DNA of 64,000 nucleotides from Hoeflea prorocentri (GCF_027944115.1 NZ_JAPJZI010000001.1:1860001-1924000), one strand, 5' to 3'. Counted from the first letter of the stretch, positions 20,526 to 39,850 are shown. Numbers and translations: made by a program. Notes: generated by a model from the sequence alone, not told the origin.

Positions 20526-20558
20526 GCAAAATGCGCCGGAGAGTCCGGCGCATTTTGC
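20526..20558 (-). terminator. Strong stem-loop after the first tuf gene, probable terminator or attenuator
   Basis: A perfect 15-bp stem (GCAAAATGCGCCGGA pairing with its complement) encloses a three-base loop, 14 nt past the tuf stop. The T-run lies inside the 3' arm and is followed by GCAAAACC, so it is not a textbook terminator. The second tuf gene is followed by a stem with the same AATGCGCCGG core (38070-38093), which suggests shared ancestry. Confidence 0.6.
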
Positions 20559-20571
20559 GTTTCATATCGGT

Positions 20572-21747
20572 TTATTCAGTAATGCTTGCGACGATGCCGG
20601 CGCCGACGGTACGGCCGCCTTCGCGGATGGCAAAGCGGAGCTTTTCTTCCATCGCAATCGGAACGATCAGCTCAACGTCAACCGTCACATTGTCGCCCGG
20701 CATAACCATCTCGGTGCCCTCTGGAAGCGTCACAACACCCGTCACATCCGTCGTGCGGAAGTAAAACTGAGGACGGTAGTTGGTAAAGAACGGCGTATGA
20801 CGCCCACCCTCTTCCTTCGTCAGAATGTAAGCCTCAGCCTTGAACTTCGTGTGCGGCGTAACAGAACCCGGCTTGCAAAGAACCTGGCCACGCTCAACAC
20901 CCTCACGGTCAACACCGCGAAGAAGTGCACCGATGTTGTCGCCGGCCTGACCCTGGTCAAGAAGCTTGCGGAACATCTCAACGCCCGTGCACGTCGTCTT
21001 CGTCGTGTCGCGGATGCCGACAATCTCAATCTCGTCACCGACATTGATGATGCCGCGCTCAACACGACCCGTCACAACCGTACCACGGCCCGAAATCGAG
21101 AACACATCCTCAATCGGCATCAGGAAAGGCTGGTCAATCGGACGCTCAGGCGTCGGAATGTACTCGTCAACCTGCGCCATCAGCTCACGAACGGCATCCT
21201 CGCCGATCTCCTTGTTGCTGTCTTCAAGAGCAGCAAGCGCAGAACCCTTGACGATCGGAATATCGTCGCCCGGGAACTCATAGGTGTCCAGAAGCTCACG
21301 CACTTCCATCTCGACAAGCTCAAGAAGCTCCTCGTCGTCAACCTGGTCAACCTTGTTGAGGAAAACAACAATCGCAGGAACACCAACCTGACGGGCAAGA
21401 AGAATGTGCTCGCGGGTCTGAGGCATCGGACCGTCGGCAGCCGATACAACCAGAATGGCGCCGTCCATCTGCGCAGCACCGGTGATCATGTTCTTCACAT
21501 AGTCTGCGTGGCCAGGGCAGTCGACGTGCGCATAGTGACGGTTGTCCGTCTCATACTCAACGTGAGCCGTCGAAATCGTGATGCCGCGCGCGCGCTCTTC
21601 AGGCGCTCCGTCAATCTCATCATAAGCCTTGAAGTCGCCAAAGAACTTCGTAATCGCTGCCGTCAAAGACGTCTTGCCATGGTCAACATGACCAATCGTG
21701 CCGATGTTCACATGCGGCTTATTTCTCTCAAACTTGCCTTTCGCCAT
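20572..21747 (-). CDS. tufA: Elongation factor Tu, str-operon copy
   Basis: The 391-residue EF-Tu delivers aminoacyl-tRNA to the ribosome using [13 protein letters not shown] (P-loop, residues 19-28), [12 protein letters not shown] (switch II) and NKVDQVDD (base recognition) are present, followed by two beta-barrel domains. A GGAG lies eight bases before the ATG. It closes the rpsL-rpsG-fusA-tuf operon. The protein is identical to the copy at 38249-39424 and the DNA appears identical from the ATG to codon 389; here the gene ends ATT ACT GAA TAA, whereas the second copy ends ATT ACG GAG TGA. Confidence 0.98.
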   Translation of the reverse strand: MAKGKFERNKPHVNIGTIGHVDHGKTSLTAAITKFFGDFKAYDEIDGAPEERARGITISTAHVEYETDNRHYAHVDCPGHADYVKNMITGAAQMDGAILVVSAADGPMPQTREHILLARQVGVPAIVVFLNKVDQVDDEELLELVEMEVRELLDTYEFPGDDIPIVKGSALAALEDSNKEIGEDAVRELMAQVDEYIPTPERPIDQPFLMPIEDVFSISGRGTVVTGRVERGIINVGDEIEIVGIRDTTKTTCTGVEMFRKLLDQGQAGDNIGALLRGVDREGVERGQVLCKPGSVTPHTKFKAEAYILTKEEGGRHTPFFTNYRPQFYFRTTDVTGVVTLPEGTEMVMPGDNVTVDVELIVPIAMEEKLRFAIREGGRTVGAGIVASITE

Positions 21748-21812
21748 TTTCGGCTCTCCATTTCTTCAGGCCCTTGCGGGACCGATTTCCTCATTTGCTG
21801 CCCGATACGAAA

Positions 21813-23903
<2,091 letters not shown>

Positions 23904-23939
23904 TTCAGTGCCTTTCAGTGCAAATGTCGTGTGCGACGC

Positions 23940-24425
<486 letters not shown>

Positions 24426-24473
24426 CTACCGTCGGATGCGAGACGCCCCTGCGCCACGATCCGAACTGATTTC

Positions 24474-24845
24474 TTACTTCGGACGTTTGGCGCCGTATTT
24501 CGAGCGGCGTTGTTTGCGGTCTTTTACACCCTGGGTGTCGAGAACGCCGCGGATGATATGATAACGCACACCCGGAAGGTCCTTCACGCGACCGCCGCGG
24601 ATCATCACCACCGAGTGCTCCTGAAGGTTGTGGCCTTCACCCGGGATATAACCAATGACCTCAAAGCCGTTGGTCAAACGGATCTTGGCAACCTTGCGCA
24701 GCGCCGAGTTCGGCTTCTTCGGCGTGGTTGTATAAACGCGCGTGCAAACGCCACGTTTTTGCGGGTTGGCCTCAAGAGCCGGAACCTTGTTTCGCTTAAC
24801 CGGCACCTGGCGCGGTTTGCGGATCAACTGGTTTACGGTAGGCAT
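24474..24845 (-). CDS. rpsL: 30S ribosomal protein S12
   Basis: The 123-residue S12 sits at the decoding centre. Both positions linked to streptomycin resistance carry the susceptible lysine: K43 in [13 protein letters not shown] and K88 in [13 protein letters not shown]. The aspartate D89, methylthiolated in many bacteria, is present. An AAGGAAGG Shine-Dalgarno precedes the ATG. It is the first gene of the str operon. Confidence 0.98.
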   Translation of the reverse strand: MPTVNQLIRKPRQVPVKRNKVPALEANPQKRGVCTRVYTTTPKKPNSALRKVAKIRLTNGFEVIGYIPGEGHNLQEHSVVMIRGGRVKDLPGVRYHIIRGVLDTQGVKDRKQRRSKYGAKRPK

Positions 24846-25311
24846 TCAACCTTCCTTTTAAACAAAACCTTCAATGCTCTTTCGAGCGCTCCCACGCGCC
24901 GATTCCATGCGCAAAACGGGCAAACCCGCACCAAGGCGGCTTGCCCTAAATTCGGCAGAGGACACGATGAACCGTGTCGTGCATGCAGCATTTAATCAAC
25001 GTGCTATAAGAACCGTGTCTGAGGCGAACTTCAGGACGAGTCATCCCGAACCAGCAAGCCTCACATCAGCTCTGGTGGCCGCTAGATACTTATTTGGTCC
25101 GATGCCGTCAAGTGCCTTGCGGAAAATATCTCCACCAAGGGCTTCATACCCCGTAATTTAGGAGAAATCGGGGCGTGGCGGGCGTTTCAGCAAGTCCTCA
25201 TGTTGCAAAACCCAAGCCGAGGGCGCAGAAGGGATCAACATGCCCTGCCCCGCATGTCGCCTGCCGGCAACCTGCGGGGAATCACCTCACTTTATTGAAG
25301 GACACCCGGCT
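24846..25311. other. 466-bp divergent intergenic region: str-operon promoter and leader
   Basis: This gap separates rpsL (minus) from a small plus-strand gene. It holds the str promoter candidate (25083-25111) and a leader of about 230 nt before rpsL. Inside the leader is a GACACG/CGTGTC stem-loop (24961-24978). No convincing promoter for the plus-strand gene was found. No coding sequence is supported here. Confidence 0.6.
25083..25111 (-). promoter_or_regulatory. Candidate promoter of the str operon (rpsL-rpsG-fusA-tuf)
   Basis: Read on the minus strand, TTGACG is separated by exactly 17 nt from TATCTA. Both hexamers match the housekeeping consensus at four or five of six positions. It lies upstream of rpsL in the only large non-coding gap before the ribosomal cluster. 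Confidence 0.6.
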
Positions 25312-25596
25312 ATGAGCGCATCGGATTACGAGGACGGCGAGACCCAGACGGTATTTGTCATTATCGGCCGCGCCTTTCAGGAAAAGGGTGGCGAGCCGAT
25401 AGACCTTCATATCATGCTTTGTGCACCGGATGACGATACCGCCGTACGCAATGCCCTTAATGCGCTCGCGCAGGAAGGTTATGAGGAAGCCGAACTCGAT
25501 CAGATCGGTGTGCTCGACGGTATGCCCGACGAAGAACCGCATGCTTCTGCGTTCCAGGGTGCAATGGAAGGTGAAGTCGCAATCATCACGCTTTAG
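25312..25596 (+). CDS. Small acidic protein of unknown function
   Basis: I start at the ATG at 25312, preceded by AAGGAC, giving 94 residues (MSASDYEDGETQTVFVIIGR). The protein is strongly acidic, has no signal peptide or membrane segment, and alternates beta-like and helical stretches (VFVIIGRAF; AVRNALNALAQEGYEEAELDQIGVLDGMPDEEP). I do not recognise the family. It points opposite to every neighbouring gene, yet sits between rpoC and rpsL and shares a bidirectional terminator with rpoC. Codon use looks native, and the clean reading frame with a good ribosome-binding site argues for a real gene. Confidence 0.75.
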   Translation: MSASDYEDGETQTVFVIIGRAFQEKGGEPIDLHIMLCAPDDDTAVRNALNALAQEGYEEAELDQIGVLDGMPDEEPHASAFQGAMEGEVAIITL

Positions 25597-25614
25597 CCAT
25601 TTCGAGACGACAAT

Positions 25615-25645
25615 AAAAAACCCCGGCGCAAACCGGGGTTTTTTT
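25615..25645. terminator. Bidirectional rho-independent terminator between the small acidic gene and rpoC
   Basis: The stem CCCCGG pairs with CCGGGG around CGCAAA, flanked by six As on the left and seven Ts on the right, so it can terminate transcription from both sides. It ends the small plus-strand gene (stop 19 nt before) and the long rpoB-rpoC transcript (stop 20 nt away). Confidence 0.92.
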
Positions 25646-25664
25646 ATTCGTTCTGCGTCCGGGA

Positions 25665-29879
<4,215 letters not shown>

Positions 29880-30034
29880 GCCTGTCTCCTTCGTGGGGCG
29901 TGGCCCCTTTTTGGACGGTGTGCGGACCAGCCTGACTTACCGCTTTCCGTCTGAAATAGTCTGCCGCCTTTATTTGCGCCTCGCTCCTTCGGCCGTGGAG
30001 CGGGCAGCGCGCCGAAACCGGCGCGCCACTTCGT

Positions 30035-34183
<4,149 letters not shown>

Positions 34184-34268
34184 CGTCGCTCCTTGTGTTT
34201 TGCATCCGGGCCTGCAACTGACGAAGCCTCTGGCCAGGGGGCTTCGAATAAAGGGTCTTTGAGAACCC

Positions 34269-34372
34269 ATTACCCAAGAGCCGTTTTCGGGCTCTTGGGT
34301 AATCGGTCCAACAGTTGGACAGCACCGAAGGCGGAGCCGACTAACGGCTCCGCCCCGATACGGTCAAACCGT
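34269..34372 (-). promoter_or_regulatory. Array of stem-loops between rplL and rpoB, probable attenuator or RNA-processing region
   Basis: Read in the direction of transcription, the RNA would form ACGGT/ACCGT (34360-34372, overlapping the rplL stop region), GGCGGAGCCG/CGGCTCCGCC (34330-34354), GTCCAAC/GTTGGAC (34306-34320) and a perfect 14-bp stem ATTACCCAAGAGCC (34269-34303). None ends in a U-tract, so simple termination is unlikely. In E. coli the equivalent gap holds a partial attenuator and an RNase III site that set the rplL-to-rpoB ratio; the same role is inferred here. Confidence 0.6.
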
Positions 34373-34750
34373 TTATTTGAGCTCGACTTTGGCGCCAGCC
34401 TCTTCGAGCTTCTTCTTGATCTCCTCGGCTTCGGCCTTGGCAGCGCCTTCCTTGACCGGCTTCGGAGCGCCTTCGACGAGGTCTTTGGCTTCTTTCAGGC
34501 CAAGACCCGTGATGGCACGGACTTCCTTGATGACGTTGATTTTCTTGTCGCCTGCATCGGTCAGAACAACATCAAATTCGTCCTTTTCTTCCGCAGCGGC
34601 GGCATCGCCACCGGCACCACCAGCAGCAGCAACGGCTACCGGTGCAGCAGCCGAAACGCCCCAGTGCTCTTCGAGCATCTTGGACAGTTCTGCCGCTTCC
34701 AGGACAGTCAGGTTCGAAAGGTCTTCAACGATCTTTGCAAGATCAGCCAT
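34373..34750 (-). CDS. rplL: 50S ribosomal protein L7/L12
   Basis: The 125-residue stalk protein has the N-terminal dimerisation helices (about 1-33), an Ala/Gly hinge (about 36-54) and the C-terminal factor-binding domain with [32 protein letters not shown]. It recruits and activates EF-G, EF-Tu and IF2. Several copies per ribosome are needed, which fits uncoupling from rpoB by the downstream stem-loops. Confidence 0.98.
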   Translation of the reverse strand: MADLAKIVEDLSNLTVLEAAELSKMLEEHWGVSAAAPVAVAAAGGAGGDAAAAEEKDEFDVVLTDAGDKKINVIKEVRAITGLGLKEAKDLVEGAPKPVKEGAAKAEAEEIKKKLEEAGAKVELK

Positions 34751-34803
34751 AATTCAGTTTCCTTACACGTTCGGTTCGAACTGGTATGAACAGCGAAGTT
34801 CCG

Positions 34804-35322
34804 CTAGGCGGCTTCGTCCTTCTGGGCGTAAGCGTTGACAACGCGTGCAAGCTGACCGGCGGGTGCGCCGACAACCTGTGCGATGCGCGTCGCCGGCGTG
34901 TTGATCATGCCGACAATCTTCGCACGCAGCTCGTCAATGGACGGCAGCGAGGCAAGCGCCTTCACACCGTTCACGTCGAGTTCCGTTGCTCCCATCGCTC
35001 CACCGAGAACCACGAGGTTGTCATGGGTCTTGGCGAAATCGACAGCCACTTTCGGAGCTGTGACAGGATCATCGCTGTAGGCGATAACCGTCTGTCCCTG
35101 AAAGAGATGTGTAATCCCTTCCGCTTCCGTGCCCTGAAGAGCAATTTTGACCAGGCGGTTCTTCGCGACTTTGACGGTGCCTCCGGCTTCACGCATACGC
35201 GAGCGAAGATCGCTCATCTGCGCAACCGAAAGACCGGCATAGTGGGCCACGACGACGGAACCTGTGGTCTTGAAGACCTCGTTCATAGCCGTGACGAATT
35301 CGCGTTTTTCCGCTCTTTCCAC
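34804..35322 (-). CDS. rplJ: 50S ribosomal protein L10
   Basis: The best start is the GTG at 35322, with GGAG about eight bases upstream, giving 172 residues beginning [17 protein letters not shown] (first residue Met in the protein). The frame is open further upstream, but that part lies in the leader. L10 anchors the L7/L12 stalk through its C-terminal helix ([19 protein letters not shown]). In many bacteria the L10-L12 complex binds the rplJ leader and represses translation; the 329-nt upstream gap is suitable. Confidence 0.94.
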   Translation of the reverse strand: MERAEKREFVTAMNEVFKTTGSVVVAHYAGLSVAQMSDLRSRMREAGGTVKVAKNRLVKIALQGTEAEGITHLFQGQTVIAYSDDPVTAPKVAVDFAKTHDNLVVLGGAMGATELDVNGVKALASLPSIDELRAKIVGMINTPATRIAQVVGAPAGQLARVVNAYAQKDEAA

Positions 35323-35651
35323 TGCCACTCTCCAGTTGACAGGTCCATTTTCGGTACCTGTCGGGTTTTGCCTTGCCACCTGGGGCCATTGGCGACCCGC
35401 AAGCGACGCTTGAGGATCCTGTCCCCTCGAGCCGGACCTCAAAGGCCGACACAAGGCAAAGAAGGCTCGAACCGAATGTCTGCGCACATTGCGAGAATTT
35501 CGGATCTTACCTGTCTCATGCGGGCCGGATGATTAAGGCGAACCACCCACAATCTCGGACAGGAGTTCCAGACCGTTGGGCCCAGAATTTTCCGGCCCGA
35601 AGGCCGGAAAACGCATCAGGCCGGCCAAAGCCGACCAGTTTCCGTTCAGCG
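35323..35651 (-). promoter_or_regulatory. 329-nt rplA-rplJ leader region with a UUCG-capped stem-loop
   Basis: This stretch has no supported gene. Just past the rplA stop, the minus strand forms TTTTCCGGCC-TTCG-GGCCGGAAAA (35588-35611), an exceptionally stable tetraloop hairpin. The rest should contain the binding site for the L10-L12 repressor known in other bacteria. I could not identify that site with confidence. Confidence 0.5.
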
Positions 35652-36350
35652 TCAGGCAGATGCCAAGCTGGACGGATCAATTTTTACGCCGGCGCCCATG
35701 GTGGACGAAATCGCAACGCGCTTGACATAGTTGCCCTTCGCGCCGCTCGGCTTGGCTTTCATGACTGCATCGGTAAAGGCGCGAACGTTTTCCTCGATCG
35801 CCTTTTCATCAAACGATGCCTTGCCTACGCCGGCATGAACGATACCGGCCTTTTCAACACGAAACTCGACTGCGCCGCCCTTTGAGGCGTTCACAGCGGC
35901 TGTGACATCCGCGGTAACCGTGCCGACCTTCGGATTCGGCATCATGCCGCGCGGGCCGAGCACCTTACCGAGACGTCCGACCAGCGGCATCATGTCGGGC
36001 GTTGCAATGCAGCGGTCAAAATCAATCTCGCCACCCTGCACCTTTTCCACCAGCTCCTCAGCGCCGACAATATCGGCGCCTGCTGCCTTGGCTTCATCGG
36101 CTTTCGCATCGCGCGCAAAGACGGCGACACGAACCGAGCGGCCCGTGCCGTTCGGAAGATTGACGACGCCGCGGACCATCTGATCGGCATGGCGCGGATC
36201 AACGCCGAGGTTCATCGCAACTTCGATTGTCTCGTCGAACTTGGCGGTGGCGCGCTCCTTGACCAACGATACGGCTTCGCTCAGATCGTAAAGTTTGGTC
36301 GGCTCGATGCCGTCGCGGACCTTCTGTGTACGTTTTGCAAGTTTGACCAT
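35652..36350 (-). CDS. rplA: 50S ribosomal protein L1
   Basis: The 232-residue L1 forms the mobile stalk that releases E-site tRNA. The domains are intact, with [20 protein letters not shown] and [16 protein letters not shown]. In E. coli L1 represses its own mRNA at the rplK leader. It lies four nt after rplK. Its short coupling to rplK and long gap to rplJ match the usual rplKA / rplJL subdivision. Confidence 0.97.
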   Translation of the reverse strand: MVKLAKRTQKVRDGIEPTKLYDLSEAVSLVKERATAKFDETIEVAMNLGVDPRHADQMVRGVVNLPNGTGRSVRVAVFARDAKADEAKAAGADIVGAEELVEKVQGGEIDFDRCIATPDMMPLVGRLGKVLGPRGMMPNPKVGTVTADVTAAVNASKGGAVEFRVEKAGIVHAGVGKASFDEKAIEENVRAFTDAVMKAKPSGAKGNYVKRVAISSTMGAGVKIDPSSLASA

Positions 36351-36354
36351 TGTC

Positions 36355-36783
36355 TTATCCCGTCACTTCCAGCCCCATGGAGCGGGCCGAACCCTCAACC
36401 ATGGCCATTGCGCCTTCAACATCAGCAGCATTCAAATCTTTCATCTTCGCTTCGGCGATGGTGCGAACCTGCGCCTTGGTGATCGATCCTGCCGTTGTGC
36501 GGCCCGGCTCGCTTGAACCGGATTTCAGCTTTGCTTCCTTTTTCAGGTAGTAGCTGACAGGCGGCTGCTTCATCGTGAAGGTGAAGGACTTGTCCTGATA
36601 ATATGTGATCACGCACGGGATCGGCGCGTTCTTCTCCATCTCCTGCGTGGCCGCGTTGAAGGCCTTACAGAATTCCATAATGTTGATGCCGCGCTGACCA
36701 AGCGCAGGACCGATCGGCGGCGACGGATTAGCGGCGCCTGCCGGGACCTGCAGCTTGAGCTGACCTGCAACTTTCTTAGCCAT
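36355..36783 (-). CDS. rplK: 50S ribosomal protein L11
   Basis: The 142-residue L11 binds the GTPase-associated 23S rRNA region, is needed for RelA activation, and is the thiostrepton target together with the rRNA. The N-terminal [26 protein letters not shown], with the conserved proline switch, is present, as is the C-terminal RNA-binding domain. It starts 189 nt after nusG; this gap may hold its own promoter, but none is convincing. Confidence 0.97.
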   Translation of the reverse strand: MAKKVAGQLKLQVPAGAANPSPPIGPALGQRGINIMEFCKAFNAATQEMEKNAPIPCVITYYQDKSFTFTMKQPPVSYYLKKEAKLKSGSSEPGRTTAGSITKAQVRTIAEAKMKDLNAADVEGAMAMVEGSARSMGLEVTG

Positions 36784-36972
36784 ATCTCACTCTGCCTTTA
36801 CATCAGAACCGCCGAGGCGGTCCGTTTCAATGTTTCCGGTCCGGTACAGAATCACCTGCATCCAGGGCCGGTTGCCGGAATATCCGGCGGCTGCGGTTGC
36901 GTGGTTCGAATAAAAAGGCCGGCTAAGCCTCTCGCATCTCCCACGCGGGGTGCAGGTCTCCCTGCCTTTAAC

Positions 36973-37503
36973 TCAGACCTTCTCGACCTGAGCGTATTCC
37001 AACTCGACCGGGGTCGCGCGACCGAAGATGGACACTTCCACCTTGAGCCTCGAGCGCTCCTCATCGACTTCCTGAACGGTGCCCGAGAAAGACGCAAAGG
37101 GACCGTCGGAAACGCGGATCTGTTCACCGATCTCAAAGGAGATGGACGGCTTCGGCCGATCGACACCCTCCTGGATCTGAGTGAGGATCGCCTCGGCCTC
37201 CGAATCCGGGATCGGCACAGGTTTGTTGTCCGAACCGAGGAAACCGGTGACCTTCGGCGTATTCTTGATGAGGTGATAGGCCTCATCCGTAAGATCGGCC
37301 CGCACCATCACGTAGCCCGGAAAAAACTTGCGCTCCGAATCGACCTTGCGGCCGCGCCGGACTTCGACAACCTTTTCCGTCGGCACGAGGATTTTCTCGA
37401 ACAAATGCTCCAGACCCTTGGCGCGCGCCTGCTCCTCGATGGACTCAGCCACCTTCTTCTCAAAATTCGAGTATGCGTGGACGATGTACCAACGCGCTGC
37501 CAT
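36973..37503 (-). CDS. nusG: Transcription termination/antitermination factor NusG
   Basis: The 176-residue NusG has the NGN domain (RWYIVHAYSNFEKKVAESIEEQ, then FPGYVMVRADL) that binds the polymerase clamp and a C-terminal KOW domain (VSDGPFASFSGTVQEVDEERS) that contacts Rho or S10. GGAG lies upstream of the ATG. It is 18 nt after secE, the nearly universal secE-nusG pair. Confidence 0.98.
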   Translation of the reverse strand: MAARWYIVHAYSNFEKKVAESIEEQARAKGLEHLFEKILVPTEKVVEVRRGRKVDSERKFFPGYVMVRADLTDEAYHLIKNTPKVTGFLGSDNKPVPIPDSEAEAILTQIQEGVDRPKPSISFEIGEQIRVSDGPFASFSGTVQEVDEERSRLKVEVSIFGRATPVELEYAQVEKV

Positions 37504-37521
37504 TACCGTCTCCTGCCCGCA

Positions 37522-37722
37522 CTAACCGCCAACATTCAAGACAAGCCCTACGAGCCAGCCCAGAAGTTGATCAGCCGCAAAGAAAAACGCTGCTGCCAGG
37601 ATCACCATGACAAGAACCATCAGCGTAGAGATCATCGTCTCTCGCCGAGAGGGCCAAGTTACTTTCGACGTTTCGGCGCGTACTTGCTGCAGAAACGCAA
37701 ATGGATTCGTTTTTGATGCCAT
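37522..37722 (-). CDS. secE: Preprotein translocase subunit SecE
   Basis: I choose the ATG at 37722 (66 residues, MASKTNPFAFLQQVRAETSK); a second in-frame ATG five codons upstream has no ribosome-binding site. The short form has an amphipathic cytoplasmic helix with KVTWPSRRETM and a single membrane segment (about 30-60). It clamps SecY in the inner membrane. It is followed directly by nusG. Confidence 0.95.
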   Translation of the reverse strand: MASKTNPFAFLQQVRAETSKVTWPSRRETMISTLMVLVMVILAAAFFFAADQLLGWLVGLVLNVGG

Positions 37723-37793
37723 GAGCCGCTCACGCATTTACGGCGCGTAAACAGGGCCGGCCAGCCCCACGCGCCGCGTGTCTGTTTTTTTCC

Positions 37794-37822
37794 TTAATAA
37801 TCATCGATTTCAAAAACCACAA
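37794..37822 (-). promoter_or_regulatory. Candidate promoter for secE-nusG
   Basis: On the minus strand TTGTGG is followed by 17 nt and TATTAA, about 70 nt upstream of the secE ATG and downstream of tRNA-Trp. The surrounding DNA is unusually AT-rich for this window, as expected of a promoter. Confidence 0.55.
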
Positions 37823-37899
37823 GAGTTTTATGAGGAAATGTTTCAATAATTGATGATCTCCGATCCGATGTCGGCGGATCCAAACAGACTTTAAAAAGA

Positions 37900-37975
37900 T
37901 GGCAGGGGCAGAGAGGCTCGAACTCCCGACCTACGGTTTTGGAGACCGTCGCTCTACCAACTGAGCTATACCCCT
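37900..37975 (-). tRNA. tRNA-Trp (anticodon CCA)
   Basis: The 76-nt sequence folds into a standard cloverleaf: acceptor AGGGGTA/TGCCCCT, D-arm GCTCAGTTGGTAGAGC, anticodon loop CTCCAAA, T-arm GGGAGTTCGAGCCTCTC (loop TTCGAGC). The discriminator is G and CCA is encoded. It sits between the second tuf and secE, its usual alphaproteobacterial place. Confidence 0.97.
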
Positions 37976-38069
37976 ATCGGCCGTGAGGCGGTTTAACTGC
38001 ATTTGCCTTGCGGTTCAAGCGTCAAGTGACGCGCCGCTCCACAAATTTGATCCACTTGAACCGAATCAA

Positions 38070-38093
38070 AATGCGCCGGCTTCCCGGCGCATT
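38070..38093 (-). terminator. Stem-loop downstream of the second tuf gene
   Basis: A perfect 10-bp stem with core AATGCGCCGG closes on a four-base loop and is followed on the minus strand by TTGATT. It lies between the tuf remnant repeat and tRNA-Trp. The same core occurs after the first tuf gene. Confidence 0.55.
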
Positions 38094-38117
38094 CTGGTGT
38101 CTCTTTGAAGCCTCCCG

Positions 38118-38282
38118 TCAGAGGCAGCTTACGGCTTTACGCCACATCACTCCGTGATGCTTGCGACGATGCCGGCGCCGCGGCAAAACGCGCTTGCGCG
38201 CCTTTTGCCCACGTCAGGTGCGTCGGCAGCTTTCGGCTGCGCGCCGCATCACTCCGTAATGCTTGCGACGATGCCGGCGCCG
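38118..38282 (-). repeat. Partial tandem duplication of the tuf 3' end
   Basis: The end of the second tuf gene and its flank (about 38214-38282) are repeated in diverged form at 38118-38181. The best-matching core is 36 bp (38146-38181 against 38247-38282, offset 101 bp) with a single difference, so the outer copy still encodes [10 protein letters not shown] plus a TGA stop. A 28-nt imperfect hairpin (38183-38210, GGCAAAA/TTTTGCC outer stem) lies between the two copies. Confidence 0.8.
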
Positions 38283-39424
38283 ACGGTACGGCCGCCTTCG
38301 CGGATGGCAAAGCGGAGCTTTTCTTCCATCGCAATCGGAACGATCAGCTCAACGTCAACCGTCACATTGTCGCCCGGCATAACCATCTCGGTGCCCTCTG
38401 GAAGCGTCACAACACCCGTCACATCCGTCGTGCGGAAGTAAAACTGAGGACGGTAGTTGGTAAAGAACGGCGTATGACGCCCACCCTCTTCCTTCGTCAG
38501 AATGTAAGCCTCAGCCTTGAACTTCGTGTGCGGCGTAACAGAACCCGGCTTGCAAAGAACCTGGCCACGCTCAACACCCTCACGGTCAACACCGCGAAGA
38601 AGTGCACCGATGTTGTCGCCGGCCTGACCCTGGTCAAGAAGCTTGCGGAACATCTCAACGCCCGTGCACGTCGTCTTCGTCGTGTCGCGGATGCCGACAA
38701 TCTCAATCTCGTCACCGACATTGATGATGCCGCGCTCAACACGACCCGTCACAACCGTACCACGGCCCGAAATCGAGAACACATCCTCAATCGGCATCAG
38801 GAAAGGCTGGTCAATCGGACGCTCAGGCGTCGGAATGTACTCGTCAACCTGCGCCATCAGCTCACGAACGGCATCCTCGCCGATCTCCTTGTTGCTGTCT
38901 TCAAGAGCAGCAAGCGCAGAACCCTTGACGATCGGAATATCGTCGCCCGGGAACTCATAGGTGTCCAGAAGCTCACGCACTTCCATCTCGACAAGCTCAA
39001 GAAGCTCCTCGTCGTCAACCTGGTCAACCTTGTTGAGGAAAACAACAATCGCAGGAACACCAACCTGACGGGCAAGAAGAATGTGCTCGCGGGTCTGAGG
39101 CATCGGACCGTCGGCAGCCGATACAACCAGAATGGCGCCGTCCATCTGCGCAGCACCGGTGATCATGTTCTTCACATAGTCTGCGTGGCCAGGGCAGTCG
39201 ACGTGCGCATAGTGACGGTTGTCCGTCTCATACTCAACGTGAGCCGTCGAAATCGTGATGCCGCGCGCGCGCTCTTCAGGCGCTCCGTCAATCTCATCAT
39301 AAGCCTTGAAGTCGCCAAAGAACTTCGTAATCGCTGCCGTCAAAGACGTCTTGCCATGGTCAACATGACCAATCGTGCCGATGTTCACATGCGGCTTATT
39401 TCTCTCAAACTTGCCTTTCGCCAT
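38249..39424 (-). CDS. tufB: Elongation factor Tu, second copy
   Basis: This 391-residue EF-Tu is identical in protein sequence to the copy at 20572-21747, and the DNA is identical by eye from the ATG to codon 389. The flanking sequences are unrelated. It follows tRNA-Tyr and tRNA-Gly on the same strand and precedes tRNA-Trp and secE, the equivalent of the E. coli tRNA-tufB operon. An AGGAC precedes the ATG. Concerted evolution by gene conversion is the simplest explanation of the identity. Confidence 0.98.
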   Translation of the reverse strand: MAKGKFERNKPHVNIGTIGHVDHGKTSLTAAITKFFGDFKAYDEIDGAPEERARGITISTAHVEYETDNRHYAHVDCPGHADYVKNMITGAAQMDGAILVVSAADGPMPQTREHILLARQVGVPAIVVFLNKVDQVDDEELLELVEMEVRELLDTYEFPGDDIPIVKGSALAALEDSNKEIGEDAVRELMAQVDEYIPTPERPIDQPFLMPIEDVFSISGRGTVVTGRVERGIINVGDEIEIVGIRDTTKTTCTGVEMFRKLLDQGQAGDNIGALLRGVDREGVERGQVLCKPGSVTPHTKFKAEAYILTKEEGGRHTPFFTNYRPQFYFRTTDVTGVVTLPEGTEMVMPGDNVTVDVELIVPIAMEEKLRFAIREGGRTVGAGIVASITE

Positions 39425-39602
39425 GATAGTCTAGTCCTGTCATACTCAAAGATTGCAATTAGGCGCTCAAGATCGGGCGCTCCCGGCGAAGCAACCCAGA
39501 TGATCGAAGGCGACATAAGACTTTAAGCGTCTGGAAGCAAGACCAAATTGCCAACGGGCCGGCTGCGACACATTATCCAGTGATGAAACTTTCACGGGCA
39601 GC

Positions 39603-39676
39603 TGGAGCGGGTAGCGGGAATCGAACCCGCATATTCAGCTTGGAAGGCTGCTGCTCTACCATTGAGCTATACCCGC
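39603..39676 (-). tRNA. tRNA-Gly (anticodon TCC)
   Basis: The 74-nt cloverleaf has acceptor GCGGGTA/TACCCGC, anticodon loop CTTCCAA, T-loop TTCGATT, discriminator T and encoded CCA. It lies 16 nt after tRNA-Tyr and about 180 nt upstream of the second tuf gene, matching the glyT position of the E. coli tufB operon. Confidence 0.97.
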
Positions 39677-39692
39677 ATCAGCCAGTGGGAAA

Positions 39693-39777
39693 TGGTGGAG
39701 GGGGCTGGATTCGAACCAGCGTAGGCATAGCCAACGGATTTACAGTCCGCCCCTTTTAACCGCTCAGGCACCCCTCC
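39693..39777 (-). tRNA. tRNA-Tyr (anticodon GTA)
   Basis: This 85-nt class II tRNA has acceptor GGAGGGG/CCCCTCC-type pairing, a long variable arm (GGCTATGCCTACGC region), anticodon GTA within GGACTGTAAATCC, discriminator A and encoded CCA. It is the first RNA of the Tyr-Gly-tuf transcript. Confidence 0.97.
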
Positions 39778-39850
39778 AATTCCACTGACGGGGTCAAGTG
39801 ACAAGCAATTGACCGATCCACCCGGAAACCCGCGGTGAATCTGCGCCGGG

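Noticed and set aside
34184-34270. Upstream extension of rpoB by 29 codons
   Set aside because: The extension falls in the stem-loop leader and lacks similarity to beta-subunit N-termini; [15 protein letters not shown] is the family start.
35323-35487. Upstream extension of rplJ by 55 codons
   Set aside because: The frame is merely open through the L10 leader; the GTG at 35322 has the ribosome-binding site and gives the normal length.
36914-36930. Possible terminator between nusG and rplK (AGGC/GCCT followed by five Ts)
   Set aside because: The stem has only four pairs with a long loop; too weak to claim, although the T-run is noted.
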